A stretch of DNA of 64,000 bases from Callorhinus ursinus (taxonomy: Eukaryota > Chordata > Mammalia > Carnivora > Otariidae). The first letter of the stretch is position 1. Every line of letters starts with the position of its first letter. The notes beneath the pieces are model-generated. The model did no database searches, had not been told where the DNA came from, and saw only the letters and a list, made by a program, of their open reading frames with translations. The translations under genes were made by a program, and so were the position numbers. This document shows, piece after piece, positions 22,086 through 33,415 of the stretch. The stretch lies in NCBI RefSeq assembly GCF_003265705.1, contig NW_020313005.1:18869746-18933745 (forward strand), given 5' to 3'.

Positions 22086-22639
22086 CTAGTAATGATTTCA
22101 ATTCACAATTTTTCCAGGCCTTCCATAACCTGTATCCAGTAGGTCCCTCCAATCTTGCCTTTCACAAAGTTCAACATAAAACTGGCCAACTCCATTTTCT
22201 CACTGCCCCCAAATCACGCTCTGCCTTCCAAACCAACCTTTTTTGTTACATTTCATGTGTACACTCAAAGTGACAAAATTAGCTGAGCAACATTAAAGCT
22301 GGAATCTTAACTCAATCTTCTGCTTAGAATCACGTAGAAACAGGAATACCCCAATAGTCAAAGGTAATCACATCCCCTGAAGAAATCTTTTCCTTCCATC
22401 CTTTAAAGCATATCAAAAGGATACCCAGTTCATCACCCACAGCCAACCTGCTCAAAGTCCATTGCGCAGCCTCCATATTTCCCTCACACCCTTCTGTCAT
22501 GCCCACACAAGTGTTCTCACCTTTTCTAATCTTCTTTAAGATTCAGTGGCCCTCTTTGCTATATCCTCTCTTTGTTACATCACATCTTTTGTCTCTTGAC
22601 CAGTCTCCAGATTGGCAAAGGCAGAACTATGAGAGGGCG
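22086..22639. other. Unassigned DNA
   Basis: Pyrimidine-leaning sequence with no recognised gene. Phrases such as 'ccaggccttccataacctgt' resemble eroded L2, but not strongly enough to call. Confidence 0.35.
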
Positions 22640-22745
22640 AGCCTCAGTTTCCACATCTGTAAAGAAAGTAGAATAATAAACTCTGTCTTACCAATATCAT
22701 AAATATCTTAAAATTGTAAAGCATTTACATGTTGTGACTATTGTA
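22640..22745 (+). repeat. MIR fragment, sense
   Basis: 'gcctcagtttccacatctgt' followed by 'aataataaactctgtcttac' and 'aaagcatttacatgt' follows the mammalian MIR SINE core order. Confidence 0.7.
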
Positions 22746-22748
22746 ACT

Positions 22749-23112
22749 TCTTTTTTTATTAATTTTATTTTATTATGTTATGTTATTCACCATACATTAC
22801 ATCATTAGTTTTTGATGTAGTGTTCCATGATTCATTGTTTGTGTATAACACCCAGCGCTCCATGCAGTACGTGCCCTCTTTAATACCCATCACCAGGCTG
22901 AGCCATCCCCCCACTCCCTCCCCTCTAAAACCCTCAGTTTGTTTCTCAGAGTCCATAGTCTCTCATGTTTTGTCTCCCTCTCCGACATCCCCCACTTCAT
23001 TTTTCCCTTCCTACTATCTTTTTTGCCTTTAACATATAATGTATTATTTATTTCAGAGGTACAGGTCTGTGATTCATCAGTCTTACACAATTCACAGCTC
23101 TCACCATAGCAC
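22749..23112 (-). mobile_element. Young carnivore L1 3' UTR, 5'-truncated, antisense
   Basis: The complement of nearly the whole 3' UTR, from the tail ('tattatgttatgttattcac') to 'cagctctcaccatagcac'. It is inserted between MIR and L2 fragments. The flanks give no convincing target duplication. Confidence 0.88.
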
Positions 23113-23114
23113 TA

Positions 23115-23330
23115 AATACCTTAACAGCTTCTTACTGCACTTAGAATAAAATCTTTGATCCTTACCATTGTCCTACAAGTCTCTGCATGGCCCCTTCCTA
23201 TCTCTCCAGCCAATACCTCAGTGGCTTATGCTTATACCGACTTTATTTCTTTATTATTTCAGCTCTTTCCCACATTTGTAGAGAGCCATTCCATTTGCTC
23301 TATTCCACCTGAATAATTTCCAAAGGGGTT
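23115..23330 (+). repeat. L2 fragment, sense
   Basis: 'gaataaaatctttgatcctt', 'ctctgcatggccccttccta' and 'ctctccagccaatacctca' follow the wording of the LINE-2 3' region. It is strongly decayed. Confidence 0.6.
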
Positions 23331-24634
23331 CAACTATGTTGAAGCATGTATGTCAAACCGATGTTAGGATTTGACAGGAGTGTATGTGGAGCTGAGGAGT
23401 TTCTTAAGATACTCCTAATAGGATAGGAATCATCCAGCTACTGAGATGAGCTCAATCTATTAGCACTGTTCATTGAAATACAAAAATGATTCTGAGAATG
23501 CCATGGGTCTATTACTAGCATTTGTTTCATTCTAATCCTACCAACTGGGAGATTTGTGATTTAAAGATTGTTGTGTAAAATCAGTAATTGCTTTTTCTCT
23601 TCTGAGAAACTGGTCCACTATATAAAGAAAATAAGTTAGATCCCTACTGTTAGTCACTTGTTCAATATCTATTTCCCTCTTCTTTGCTGATTAAACTTTG
23701 ATTTTATTTTGGGTGTCACTTTGTCAGGTTAAATTCTTGCTTCTGCTTTCTCCCTAAAAGTTTACAGTGTCCATTGGCAGGCGTATTTATGGTTAATGAC
23801 ACATATTCAAGACATTCCTGGGAAAGATTATGCTTTCTGGGAAAAAAGGATGTATGTACCTGATAAGGCCTTTTCCCTTTCCCATACATTCCTTCCTTGA
23901 ATGTGGACATAAGGTCTAAACCTCTAACAGCCATCTGGTAACCATGAAATGATAAACATGAAACAAAGGTCAAAAGGTTCACAGAGAAGCTGTCCTGACA
24001 CCATTAAGCTACTAAACCTACTCTTTCAGATATTTATTTCCAATTCTACATGACCCTTCCCCAATTATTTATGAGACAATCAAATATGTTTGTGAGGTCT
24101 AGATAGCTCCTGTGTTTTGGTGTTCAAGGGTCTACTGCTGGTTACAGGACCTCATGGCCCAGTGAAGCCAGAAAGCCCTTGAAGATCCAAAACCATGTGG
24201 TGGTTTGTAGTGGGGCAAAGGAGAATATCTATTTCCTTATTATGTTTCATGTTAAGTATAAAATAGTGATTGAGACATTTTTCTGAAATCCTTGTTTTCA
24301 AATAAACAGCAATTACAGGGAAGACAGTGTCCAGCTGAGAACAAACTTACTGAATTCTGGAAGCTGAGATTTTAACAGAAGCACATAAGTGAAGGAAGTT
24401 TTAGTTTACTCCTCTCAGTCCATGATAGATCAACTGATTGAATATAATCAATAACGATATCAACATCCTAAATAACAAAGAATAAGGTATCTCTAGGTGA
24501 TATTTATTAAACTTTTTATTCTGAAAAGACATGCTTTATTTTTAAAGTGTCCATGGAACAGTCATACAGATTGGTTCTGAGTCCTAGGTTGTAAGAGGGC
24601 TTTAAATAAAAATTAACTGTACAGTTTCACTAAA
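23331..24634. other. Unassigned DNA, probably containing an unnamed old repeat
   Basis: No gene recognised. About 23890-24000 ('cagccatctggtaaccatga', 'cctgacaccattaagctact') resembles part of an old mammalian interspersed repeat, family unknown to me; a related-looking piece is at about 58470-58600. Confidence 0.35.
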
Positions 24635-24817
24635 ACTTCTATAGCTACTCTATCCAAAATGGCAGCCACCAGACAGAGGCAGTTATTTAAATTGAAACGA
24701 GTTAAAATTAAATTTAAATTTGAATTCCTCAGTCATACTAGCCATATATAGCTATTGGACAGCACAAATATAGAACCATTTCATCACTGCAGAAAGTTCC
24801 CTTGAACAGTGTTGCTT
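24635..24817. mobile_element. MITE-like DNA transposon, AT-rich core
   Basis: 'ctatccaaaatggcagccac' at one end and 'attggacagcacaaatatag' with 'cagaaagttcccttgaacag' at the other surround a core of 'attaaatttaaatttgaatt'. The plan is that of a common mammalian hAT-type MITE, partly deleted. Family name not assigned. Confidence 0.6.
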
Positions 24818-24884
24818 TAGGTATGGAGACACAGCTGTATGGCTGGGACATCCCTCAGTATGTAACATATATAACTGATTTGAT

Positions 24885-25015
24885 TTCCACTAGAAAGTAA
24901 GCTCCATGAAAGAAGATATTTTTATCAAAGTTATATACTGCTGTATCTCTAATGTCAGGACAGTTGCTTATGTATACCCAGTGATCAACAAATAATTGCT
25001 TGGTGAATTCAGAGT
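24885..25015 (+). repeat. L2 3' end, sense
   Basis: 'agtaagctccatgaaagaag', 'ctgctgtatctctaatgtca' and 'caacaaataattgcttggtg' match the order of the LINE-2 3' terminus. Confidence 0.7.
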
Positions 25016-25969
25016 TCTCAATTAAGTTAGGTATAATATGCAAAATGTTTTATTCTCAAAATTTCTTGTACTTTTCTTGGCCTTGAACACTCAATCTGCC
25101 TAGAGCACATGTCTCATTTTCTTTCCATTCTATTCCTGTTTAAATTTTAGTCCAGTGTAATGACTTCTATATTCTCATTAAAATGGAAAAGCTCAGTCTT
25201 TTCCCTCTGGTAGAGTTCTTCCCTATTGTGTTTCTCTCCTTTGTGTCTCCTTTCCTATTCACATGCAACAGTTCACTTCTGACACTTCTGGTCACCAAAT
25301 ATGTGGAGGTTTGTCCCCCACAACTAGCAATTCTTTGCAACACCAGCAATTCAAGTCAATTTTGACACTAGCTACCTGGAAACACTATCAGATCCCACAG
25401 GTTAAGAGCTCAGTCCCACAACACTGTCCCCACCCCCCACATACACACTTCAGATGTCAGCCACACATCCAGATTATCAACCATACTTCTGACCAACTGG
25501 CTATAGATTGGAGGATCCAAACACTCCTCCTTGAGTTCGATTAATTTGCTAGAGTGACTCACAGAACTCAGGGAAATGCTTACTTACATTTTATCAGTTC
25601 TTTAAAAGATACAATCCAAGATACAGATAAACAGCGAGATGAAAAGAAAGATGAAAGACCCAGGAGGGTCCCAAGTATGGGGAGCTTCTGTCCCTGTGGA
25701 GGTGGGTTCTGTCGCCCTCCCAGTGCATGGATATGATCACCAACCTGGAAGCTCTCCAAACACCATACTTTTGAGATTCTAAAGAGGCTTCATCACTCAG
25801 GCATGATCAATTATTAACTCCATTTCTAGTCTCTCTACCTCTCTGGAGTGGGAGTGGGGCAGAGCTGAAAATTCCAAGCTTCTAATCATGGCTTGGTCTT
25901 TCTGGTGACCAGCCCCCATCCAGGTGACATCCAGCACCCACTCAGAGTCACCTCATTAGAACACAAGAT

Positions 25970-26335
25970 GCTCCTAGTGCTCTTATCACTCAGGAATTTA
26001 CAAGGTTTTTAGGAGCCTTGTGTCAGGAATAGGGTCAAAGACAAATTTTGGAACAAGCAATGTTCCTAGTATCCTTATCACTTAAGAAATTATTGGTGGC
26101 TCAGTTGGTTGGGCGACTGCCTTCGGCTCAGGTCATGATCCTGGAGTCCCTGGGTCGAGTCCCGCATCGGGCTTCCTGCTCGGCGGGGGGTCTGCTTCTC
26201 CTTCTGATCCTCCCCCACCTCATGTGCTTTCTCTCTCTCTCATTCTTTCTCTCTCAAATAAATAAAATCTTTAAAAAAAAAGAAATTATGAGGATTTCAG
26301 GAGCTTTGTGCCAGGAATGGGGGACAGGAATCAAT
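25970..26335. repeat. Local tandem duplication of about 75-90 bp, second unit split by a SINE
   Basis: Unit 1 (about 25970-26045): 'tcctagtgctcttatcactc' then 'aggagccttgtgtcaggaat'. Unit 2: 'tcctagtatccttatcactt' (26064-26083) and, after the SINE, 'aggagctttgtgccaggaat' (26299-26318). Removing the SINE makes the two units adjacent and similar in length. Confidence 0.75.
26094..26279 (+). mobile_element. CAN-SINE, sense, lacking the first bases
   Basis: Starts at 'tggtggctcagttggttggg', has 'ggctcaggtcatgatcctgg', a CT-rich block and an 'aaataaataaaatctttaaa' tail. The target duplication 'aagaaattat' is at 26084-26093 and 26280-26289. The usual 'ggggcgcc' head is missing. Confidence 0.95.
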
Positions 26336-26466
26336 ACATGTATTTTCTATTATCCCATACTCATTCATTTACTAAAATCTCAGTCTCATTCAGAAAAATA
26401 TTCTGTCAAATTCAAATATTATCTTTATAGTTGCCATGGAGTTTTTCTCCAGTCTCGAGGTAGGAC

Positions 26467-26610
26467 ACTCTCTCTTGCCCTCCTCCCCCCTCCCTCCCCC
26501 TCTCCCTCCTTTCCTCCTTCTGTCTCTCCCTTCCTCCCTCCCTCTCTCTCCTCCTCTCTCTCTCCCTCCCTCTCTCTCTCTCTCTCTTTCTCTTTCTCCC
26601 TCCCTACCCA
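26467..26610. repeat. Polypyrimidine (CT/CCCT) low-complexity tract
   Basis: About 140 bases of almost pure C and T on the plus strand. Mirror-symmetric stretches could form triplex DNA. The long frames over it are compositional artefacts. Confidence 0.92.
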
Positions 26611-26619
26611 TTACTGTTG

Positions 26620-27970
26620 GTTCTCCAGTCCTCACCTTCCCATCAGTAGGCAAACTTAGGGTGCTTCACTCTCATCTGTCTTGCTCAGGAGAAGAGGTAG
26701 CAGCAGGGGGAGAGAGAGGAGATTTTGACTATGTAACTGTCAGTCCACTCAGTAGGCAGGACTCCTCCAGTCTTGGTCTGCTTCTCCTACTACCTTTATT
26801 ATCAACGTGATCTTATTGTATGAGGTTGTACTGTTTTCCTGGGGCCTCACCTAGGCCCCTTCCATCCTGGAGGAGATTCTTCCTCCTCCTCCTCAGCTCT
26901 GCCAGAGAAACAATCACTGATGTCACTCTGGCTTTTCTTAATAACTGTTTATTTCTGTTTCATATTTCCAATATCTTTATTTCTTTGAAAATACTTTTTA
27001 TACTTATCATAAATTCTTGTTTGTTCTACTCCACCAATTATTCCTCTTAGAATAGGTACCATATTGTGCATTTCCTTTTTTAATCCTTATGTAACTCAGA
27101 TGCTTGATTATTTTTGTGAACTCATATTCCTTTGACAGTGTAAGCTTCTTTGGATGCTCAGAACAAGATAGTGGACTTGGATATATAATTTGATATTGTT
27201 GACATATATATGATATGTAAAACCATGGAAATGGATGAGATCACCTAGGGAGAAAGTCTATAGAGTGAGACAAGATAAGGATTATGCTAGAGCTTACAAG
27301 AATTCTAATATTTAAAGGTTAGGGAAAGGAGAGGAATCAGCAAAGACTACTGAGAGCCAGCGGGGTAAAAAGGAACACAGAGAAGGTATAGTATTATAGA
27401 CCCAAGAATGTTTCAGTAAGGAGGGCATGGATATTTGTGTCAAATTCTTGTCAAATCTTTTTCAAGCAAGACAAAAAATGAAAAGCCTGACTTTGCAAAC
27501 AAAAAGCAATGGTTTTACTCAATCCTTTGGATCTCATGAAGTCTGTGGAGACATTCTTGTTACTATTAGCTGGCACAGATATGGACATGAAACAGCAAGA
27601 GTTTATGCTTTCCACCTTGCCACCACAAAATAAATTCACTTATTCCATAGCCACCTCAGTTATCACCCTACTTCAGGAGGGACCGCCAGGCAGTCTACAA
27701 AGATTCAAATACCTTCCATGGCCTTCTACTCACAAAGGAAAGTAGGAAACTTTGTGCAGAACTCAGGAAAGGTTTCATTGCCTTATTGGCAGTCTAGCCC
27801 TCAGAAACAGGGAAACAGCCTCCTCCCAGGAAATGAGTTATGTCCCCAGCCACCATCTTACTGTCGGTCAGGCAGAATGTGGGAACCAGACAGAACAAAC
27901 AAAGCAATCCAGGGCTGTGTCCTGCCAGGTTTTTAGGGTACTCTCCATATTCAATTTTTGATTTAAGTTA
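26620..27970. other. Unassigned DNA
   Basis: No gene or named repeat recognised. Composition is more balanced than the flanks around 27430-27950, where three overlapping short frames of 68-78 codons occur, none with a recognisable domain. Confidence 0.4.
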
Positions 27971-27974
27971 TAGA

Positions 27975-28007
27975 TAGACAGGTGATGGACGGATGGATGG
28001 ATTGATG

Positions 28008-28039
<32 letters not shown>

Positions 28040-28066
28040 TGATAGATAGATATAGATAGATATCTG
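27975..28066. repeat. Compound (GATG)n(GA)n(GATA)n microsatellite
   Basis: GGATG units, then about eleven GA units, then GATA units, ending just before the L1 insertion at 28089. Confidence 0.9.
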
Positions 28067-28088
28067 TCTATATTTAAGAAAAGACCAT

Positions 28089-28539
28089 GATATTACTCAG
28101 CCATCAGAAAGAATGAATACCTACCTTTTGCACTGACATGGATAGAACCGGAGGGGATTAGGCTGAGTGAAATAAGTCAAGCAGAGAAAGACAATTATCA
28201 TATAGTCTCACTCATATGTAGAACATAAGGAATAGCTTGGAGGACCACAGGGGAGGGAGGGAAAACTGAATGGGAAGAAATCAGAGAGGGAGACAAACCA
28301 CGAGAGCTCTGGACTCCAGGAAACAAACTGAGGGTTACAGAGGGGAAGGGGGTGGGGGATGGGGTAACTGGGTGATGGGTATTAAGGAGGGCATGTGTTG
28401 TGATGAGCACTGGGTGTTATATGCAACTAATGAATCATTGAACACTACATCAGAAACGAATGATACACTACATCAGAAACGAATGATGTACTATATATTG
28501 GCTAACTGAACATAATAATTAAAAATTAAAAATTAAAAA
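28089..28539 (+). mobile_element. L1 3' end, 5'-truncated, sense
   Basis: Begins in the last codons of ORF2 ('attactcagccatcagaaag') and runs through the 3' UTR to 'ggctaactgaacataataat' and an A-rich tail. A perfect 13-bp target duplication 'aagaaaagaccat' is at 28076-28088 and 28540-28552. Near 28446-28492 'cactacatcagaaacgaatg' is present twice in tandem, a small private duplication. Confidence 0.92.
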
Positions 28540-28552
28540 AAGAAAAGACCAT

Positions 28553-28914
28553 ATACATACAAATATATTTTATGCCAGTTTTTAATGCATAGGAGACAAA
28601 TAAATGCATTAACTTGCAGAATGATACTAGTTGGGTTTTGTACAGACCTCAGTGGAAAATGTTCCCACCATCTCAAACTACAAGGGGAACTATTTAAAAG
28701 TATGTATATCATTTGAACTACCTATCTTTGTGTTTCAGGGATTTGTTGATAGAAGAGTGAATAGGTTCCTGGGGCAAAAACGTAAATACTATGCATAAAT
28801 GCTGATGTATAGTAATTAAAATACCCTTATTGTGCTAATTGAATTTTGTTAAGTATTGTTCAATTTTAAAATAGAAAATGACTTATAATAACAAAATACA
28901 ACTTTTGGTTTTTT
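28553..28914. other. Unassigned AT-rich DNA
   Basis: Nothing recognisable. Confidence 0.4.
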
Positions 28915-29525
28915 TTCTTTTCCATTGGGGTCCTTTTCTTACCTTTTATTTGTTATTGTTTTACATTTTTACTGAAATGAAACAATCATACAGGGAAGAT
29001 CATAATTTTACGCTTGATAAAATGTCATAAAAAGAACACATTCATGTAACCATCCTTAGAACAAAAATAGAACGTTAGCAACATTTCAGAAGCCCTTCAT
29101 CCCATTCTTAATCACTTGTCCCTTTCTCCTCCCCAAAGATAAATACTATTTCTGACTTCTAACCCAACACCATAAATTCATAGTGCCTATTTTTAAACTT
29201 TATATAAATGAAATAATACAGAATGGAACATTTTGAGACTGAATTCTTTTGCTAACATTGTATTTATAAGATTTCTATGTTTTGTTATCTATAATAATAG
29301 TTTATTCATTTTCAGAGATATTTAGAATTTTAGTACATGAATATACCAAATTTATCTATTTCACACTTCATGGACATTTTGGCTTTGTCTATTTTTTTAT
29401 TTTTATAAGGGCAATTTTGATCATTCTTTAGATGTATCATAATACCTAAGAAATTTGTGGTTATAAGATGTACATATATTTAACTTGAGTGGATAATGAC
29501 AAATAATTTTTCAAAGTATTTGTAT

Positions 29526-30980
29526 AGGCTACCCAAAGCCATCTATAGATTCAGTGTAATCTGTACCAAAATTGCAATGGCATTTTTCACAGAAATAGAA
29601 AAAAAAATCCTAAAATTCATGTGAAACCACAGAAGACTCTTAATAGCCAAAACAATCTTAAGGAAAACAAAAAACAAAGCTGGAGGCATCACACTTCCTA
29701 ATTTCTAACTTTATTACACAGCTATAATAAAAATGTGGTACTGGCATAAAAACATACACATAGACCAATGGAACAGAATCAAGAGCTCAGAAATAAATCC
29801 ACACATATACAATCAATTAAGCTTAGACAAGAGAGCCAAGAATACTCAATGGGGAAAGGATAGTCTCTTTCAGAAATGGTGCTGAGAAAACTGGATATTC
29901 GTATGCAAAAGAATGATATTGGACCTCTCTTTTACACCACTCACAAAAATTACCTTGAAATGGATTAAAGACTTAAATATAAGGCCTGAAACCATATAAC
30001 TCTTAGAAGAAAACAGGAAAAATCTCCTTGGGATTGGAATTCACAAGTTTTTGGATATGATACCAAAAGCACAAGCAAGCAACAAAAGCAAAAATAAACA
30101 AGTGGGACAACATCAAACTAAAAAGCTTCTGCACAACAAAAGAAACAATCAATAAAATAAAGAGGCAACCTACAGAATGGGAGAAAAATATTTGCAAACT
30201 ATATATCTGATCAGGGTTAATATTCAAAATATGTAAGAAACTCATAAGACTCGATAGCAAAAAAAAGAAAAAAATCTGGTTTTAAAATGGGCAGAGGACC
30301 TGAATAGAATTTTTTTTTCCAAAGAAGACATACAAATGGCCCACACATACATGAAAAGATTCTCAACATCACTAATCATCAGGGAAATGCAAAACCACAG
30401 TAAGATATCACCTCACCTATTAGAATGGCTATTATCCAAAAACAAAATAATACATGCTGTTGAGGGTGTGGAGAAAAGGAAACACTTGTGCATTGCTGGT
30501 GGGAATGTAAATTGGTGCAGCCACTATGGAAAACACCACGCAAGTTCCTCAGAAAAGTAAAGGAGTTACCATATGATCCAGCAATAGTTCTTCTGTGTAT
30601 ATATCTAGTTCTTTTTCTTTTTAAAGATTTTTTATTTATTTGACAGAGTGAGAGAGACAGTGAGAGAGGGAACACAAGCAGGGGGAGTGGGAGAGGGAGA
30701 AGCAGATTCCACGCTGAGCAGGGAGCCCGATGCGGGACTCGATTCCAGAAGCCTGGGATCACGACCGGAGCCAAAGGCAGACGCTTAACAACTGAGCCAC
30801 CCAGGTGCCCCCTGTGTATATATCTAAAGAAAATAAAATCACTATCTCAAACAGATATCTGTACCCCCGTGTTTATCACATTCACAACAGCTATGACATG
30901 AGAACAGCCTAAGTGTCCACTAATGGGTGAATGGATAAAGAAAATATGATATATATACATACATATAAAATCATACACAC
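29526..30980 (+). mobile_element. Internal L1 ORF2 fragment, sense, without a 3' end
   Basis: Starts in the reverse-transcriptase C-terminal region ('ggctacccaaagccatctat', 'ggtactggcataaaaacata') and stops at the ORF2 end ('gtgaatggataaagaaaata'). There is no 3' UTR, no A-tail and no target duplication. It carries many stops and is split by a SINE at 30607-30811. Confidence 0.85.
30607..30811 (-). mobile_element. CAN-SINE, antisense
   Basis: The complement of a full SINE: 'aaagattttttatttatttg' tail side, 'gggatcacgaccggagccaa' body and 'ctgagccacccaggtgcccc' head. The target duplication 'ctgtgtatatatct' is perfect at 30593-30606 and 30812-30825. Confidence 0.96.
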
Positions 30981-31524
30981 ATCATTATGATTTTTATTTG
31001 CATTTCTCTGATAACTAATGCGTTGAAGCTTCTTTTCATATGTTTTAGTGACCACTTGTTAAGTACCTGGTGAAGACCATTGCCCATTTTTCGACTGGAC
31101 ATCTGGCTCCTTCTTATTGATGTCTAAGTGTTTTATAGAGACAGAGATATAGATTCTAGATATGAGTTCTTGGTCGGTTACTGTATATTTCACATATCTT
31201 CTACTCAATGGCTTACCTTTTCACTCTCTTGTTGGTGTATTTTGATGGCCAGAAGTCCCTAATTTTACTGTAGTCCAACTTACCAAATATTTCCTCTAAA
31301 ATAAATGGTTTTTGTGCCCTTTAAAAAAGATTTTGCCTATCCCAAGGATAAGGATAATTCTATGTTATCCTCTCAAAGCCTATTACATTACCTTTTACAT
31401 TTATATCTAAAATTCACCTAGAATCAATTTTTGTATGTGGTGTGAGATAGACTTTCATTTTAGTGTTTTCTTGGGGGAGGGGCATGGGGAGGGAATAAAA
31501 ATATTCCCACTCTTACAAGAGTTT

Positions 31525-31670
31525 GAAAATCATGTGGCTATAATATATATCATCATTTAATGGGTGCAAAAATGAAATCCAAAAAGATGAAGTGATTTTT
31601 CTAGAATCATATATCTATGACTAGACCCTGGTAGCTATTGACCCAGCTTCTAATTTTAAATCTCTTCTCC
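31525..31670 (-). repeat. MIR fragment, antisense
   Basis: 'gatgaagtgatttttctaga' and 'atgactagaccctggtagct' follow the complement of a MIR core ('aggttaagtgacttgcccaa' type). Decayed. Confidence 0.5.
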
Positions 31671-32144
31671 CTCCTCTTTTCTCTTTTTTGTCTTCTTCAA
31701 GGGCTGGTGTCCTAATATTCTTTCTACTACTTCTCCACTTAAAAATATTCTGTAAGATATCAATGGTCACAGCTTAGTGTTATCTTTCCCATTAAATATC
31801 TATATTTCATACAATCATTAAGTAAAAACTGGTGATATTCTAAGGTAGACTTTTAAGAGGCCATTGTTATATGTGGAAGAATTAGGCAGGAGTGACAAGA
31901 TGTTGAAAGGCCTTTCCTTGTTGATAAAGGTTCAAAGTTTAGGGTAAAGGTAATAGAGGCCCGCACATTCTAGAGGGGTGTTATACACAAACAGTAGGAC
32001 TTGCTAAAAAGTGGCCATACTGGCCCTATGACCATCTCCCTCAAAAGCCTATAGAGCATAAAGCTAGATATTCATTGAAGGAGGGGATTCTTCGAAGAGA
32101 ATTCATAGAAGTAGAGAAATTTATGTCATTTTTCCTCTTTCCTT

Positions 32145-32278
32145 ACAGCTAATAATTATTGATCTAGTAATTAGTGAGCACTCACTATGTATTAGAAACT
32201 ACACTAAGTTACATAAAAATTTATTTCATTTAATTATCACAATATTCCTGTGAGGTGAACACCTGTGCCTGCCTGACC
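32145..32278 (-). repeat. MIR fragment, antisense
   Basis: 'gagcactcactatgtattag', 'ttatttcatttaattatcac' and 'atattcctgtgaggtgaaca' follow the order of an antisense MIR. Confidence 0.65.
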
Positions 32279-32990
32279 CTGAGAGTGAGTACCTCTGTAA
32301 ATTTTGTGTCATAGGTGGGTGCCTTTCTTACTTCACCCTGGCCCTGACCTTGGCTAGAGAAACATGAATACTATGAACAAAAACAAAATCCCAACTTCCA
32401 CATTTTCTCAGATTCTACATACAATTTAGGTTCTACCAACTGGATCACTTGAATGATACTTAGAAGATGGAAGTGAGCAGAAGTCATCTTTCTGTTGCTG
32501 TTCGTGCTGACAGTTGAAGGCTTGAACATATGAGAATCAAGATGCAGTAATGGCAGCCAAACGTGGCATTCATGGGTGTCAAGAGGTATTTGTGACAAAG
32601 GCAGTAGCTTTCTGATCCCTGGATTGCAGCTCTAGTATTGTGTCCTTGAGCTCAATGATTTCAACCCTTGACTCTATTGCTGCAGCAATTCCAATTATTT
32701 TGAAGCACCCAATTTTCCATATTAAGTAGTCTCTTTCTGCTTAGGATACCCAGAGCAGTTTCTGTTTTATGCATTGAACTCTGACAGCAACAATGGATTT
32801 AAAAATGGCACTGGTACTTGATTTTTTTGCTTTGTCCTAATAGACACATCAAATCCCGTATCTAGGTAGAGTCAAGCCTTTCCCATCTGGAACTCACTCT
32901 GTTACCATGAGCCAAGATAGCTATGGAGTGAGGGGCCAGGTGCTACCCACACCCAGGCAGCAAGAGCTGGCTTGTGCTTAGCTTTTCATT
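32279..32990. other. Unassigned DNA, possibly an old unnamed repeat in its second half
   Basis: Balanced composition with no gene recognised. About 32610-32800 ('tcaatgatttcaacccttga', 'ttaggatacccagagcagtt') has wording I associate with an old mammalian interspersed repeat, but I cannot name it. Confidence 0.35.
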
Positions 32991-32998
32991 AAAAGCAG

Positions 32999-33407
32999 GG
33001 GTGGGAGGGATGGGCGGGGCTGGGTGATAGACACTGGTGAGGGTATGTGCTGTGCTGAGTGCTGTGAATTGTGTAAGACTGTTGAATCACAGACCTGTAC
33101 CTCTGAAACAAATAATACATTATATGTTAAAAAGAAGAAGAAGAAGGTAGGAAGGGAAAAATGAAGTGGGGGAAATCTCAGGGGGAGAGGAACCATGAGA
33201 GACTATGGACTCTGAGAAACAAACGGAGGGTTCTAGAGGGGAGGGGGTGGGGGGATGGGTTAGCTTGATGATGGGTATTAAAGAGGGCACGTACTGAATG
33301 GAGCCCTGGGTGTTATACGCAAACAATGAATCATGGAACACTACATCAAAAACTAATGATGTAATGTATGGTGATTAACATAACATAATAAAATTAAATT
33401 TAAAAAA
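32999..33407 (+). mobile_element. Young carnivore L1 3' UTR, 5'-truncated, sense
   Basis: Starts at the G-rich part ('gggtgggagggatgggcggg') and ends with 'ggtgattaacataacataat' and an A-tail. The short target duplication 'aaaagcag' is at 32991-32998 and 33408-33415. The sequence is well preserved. Confidence 0.92.
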
Positions 33408-33415
33408 AAAAGCAG

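Larger units (their letters stand above)
25250..26380 (-). mobile_element. LTR-like ancient repeat, probably antisense, split by a SINE
   Basis: A mixed-composition block with 'agagtgactcacagaactca', 'ccaacctggaagctctccaa', 'ggtctttctggtgaccagcc' and 'gagtcacctcattagaacac'. I recognise this wording as a widespread mammalian LTR-class repeat but cannot name the family. The final segment occurs twice (see the duplication entry), the second copy being interrupted by a CAN-SINE. No coding content. Confidence 0.5.
28915..31490 (-). mobile_element. Ancient L1, antisense, interrupted by a sense L1 fragment
   Basis: The left part (28915-29525) is the complement of a 3' UTR and the last part of ORF2 ('gaaataatacagaatggaac', 'ttcatggacattttggcttt'). 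The right part (30981-31490) continues with 'atttttatttgcatttctct' and 'ttgatggccagaagtcccta'. Between them lies a sense L1 piece, and about 130 bases of the host L1 that should be at the junction are absent. Confidence 0.75.

Noticed and set aside
26390..26810. Frames of 87-203 codons rich in Ser/Leu/Pro or Arg/Glu/Gly
   Set aside because: Produced by the polypyrimidine tract and the SINE; low complexity on both strands.
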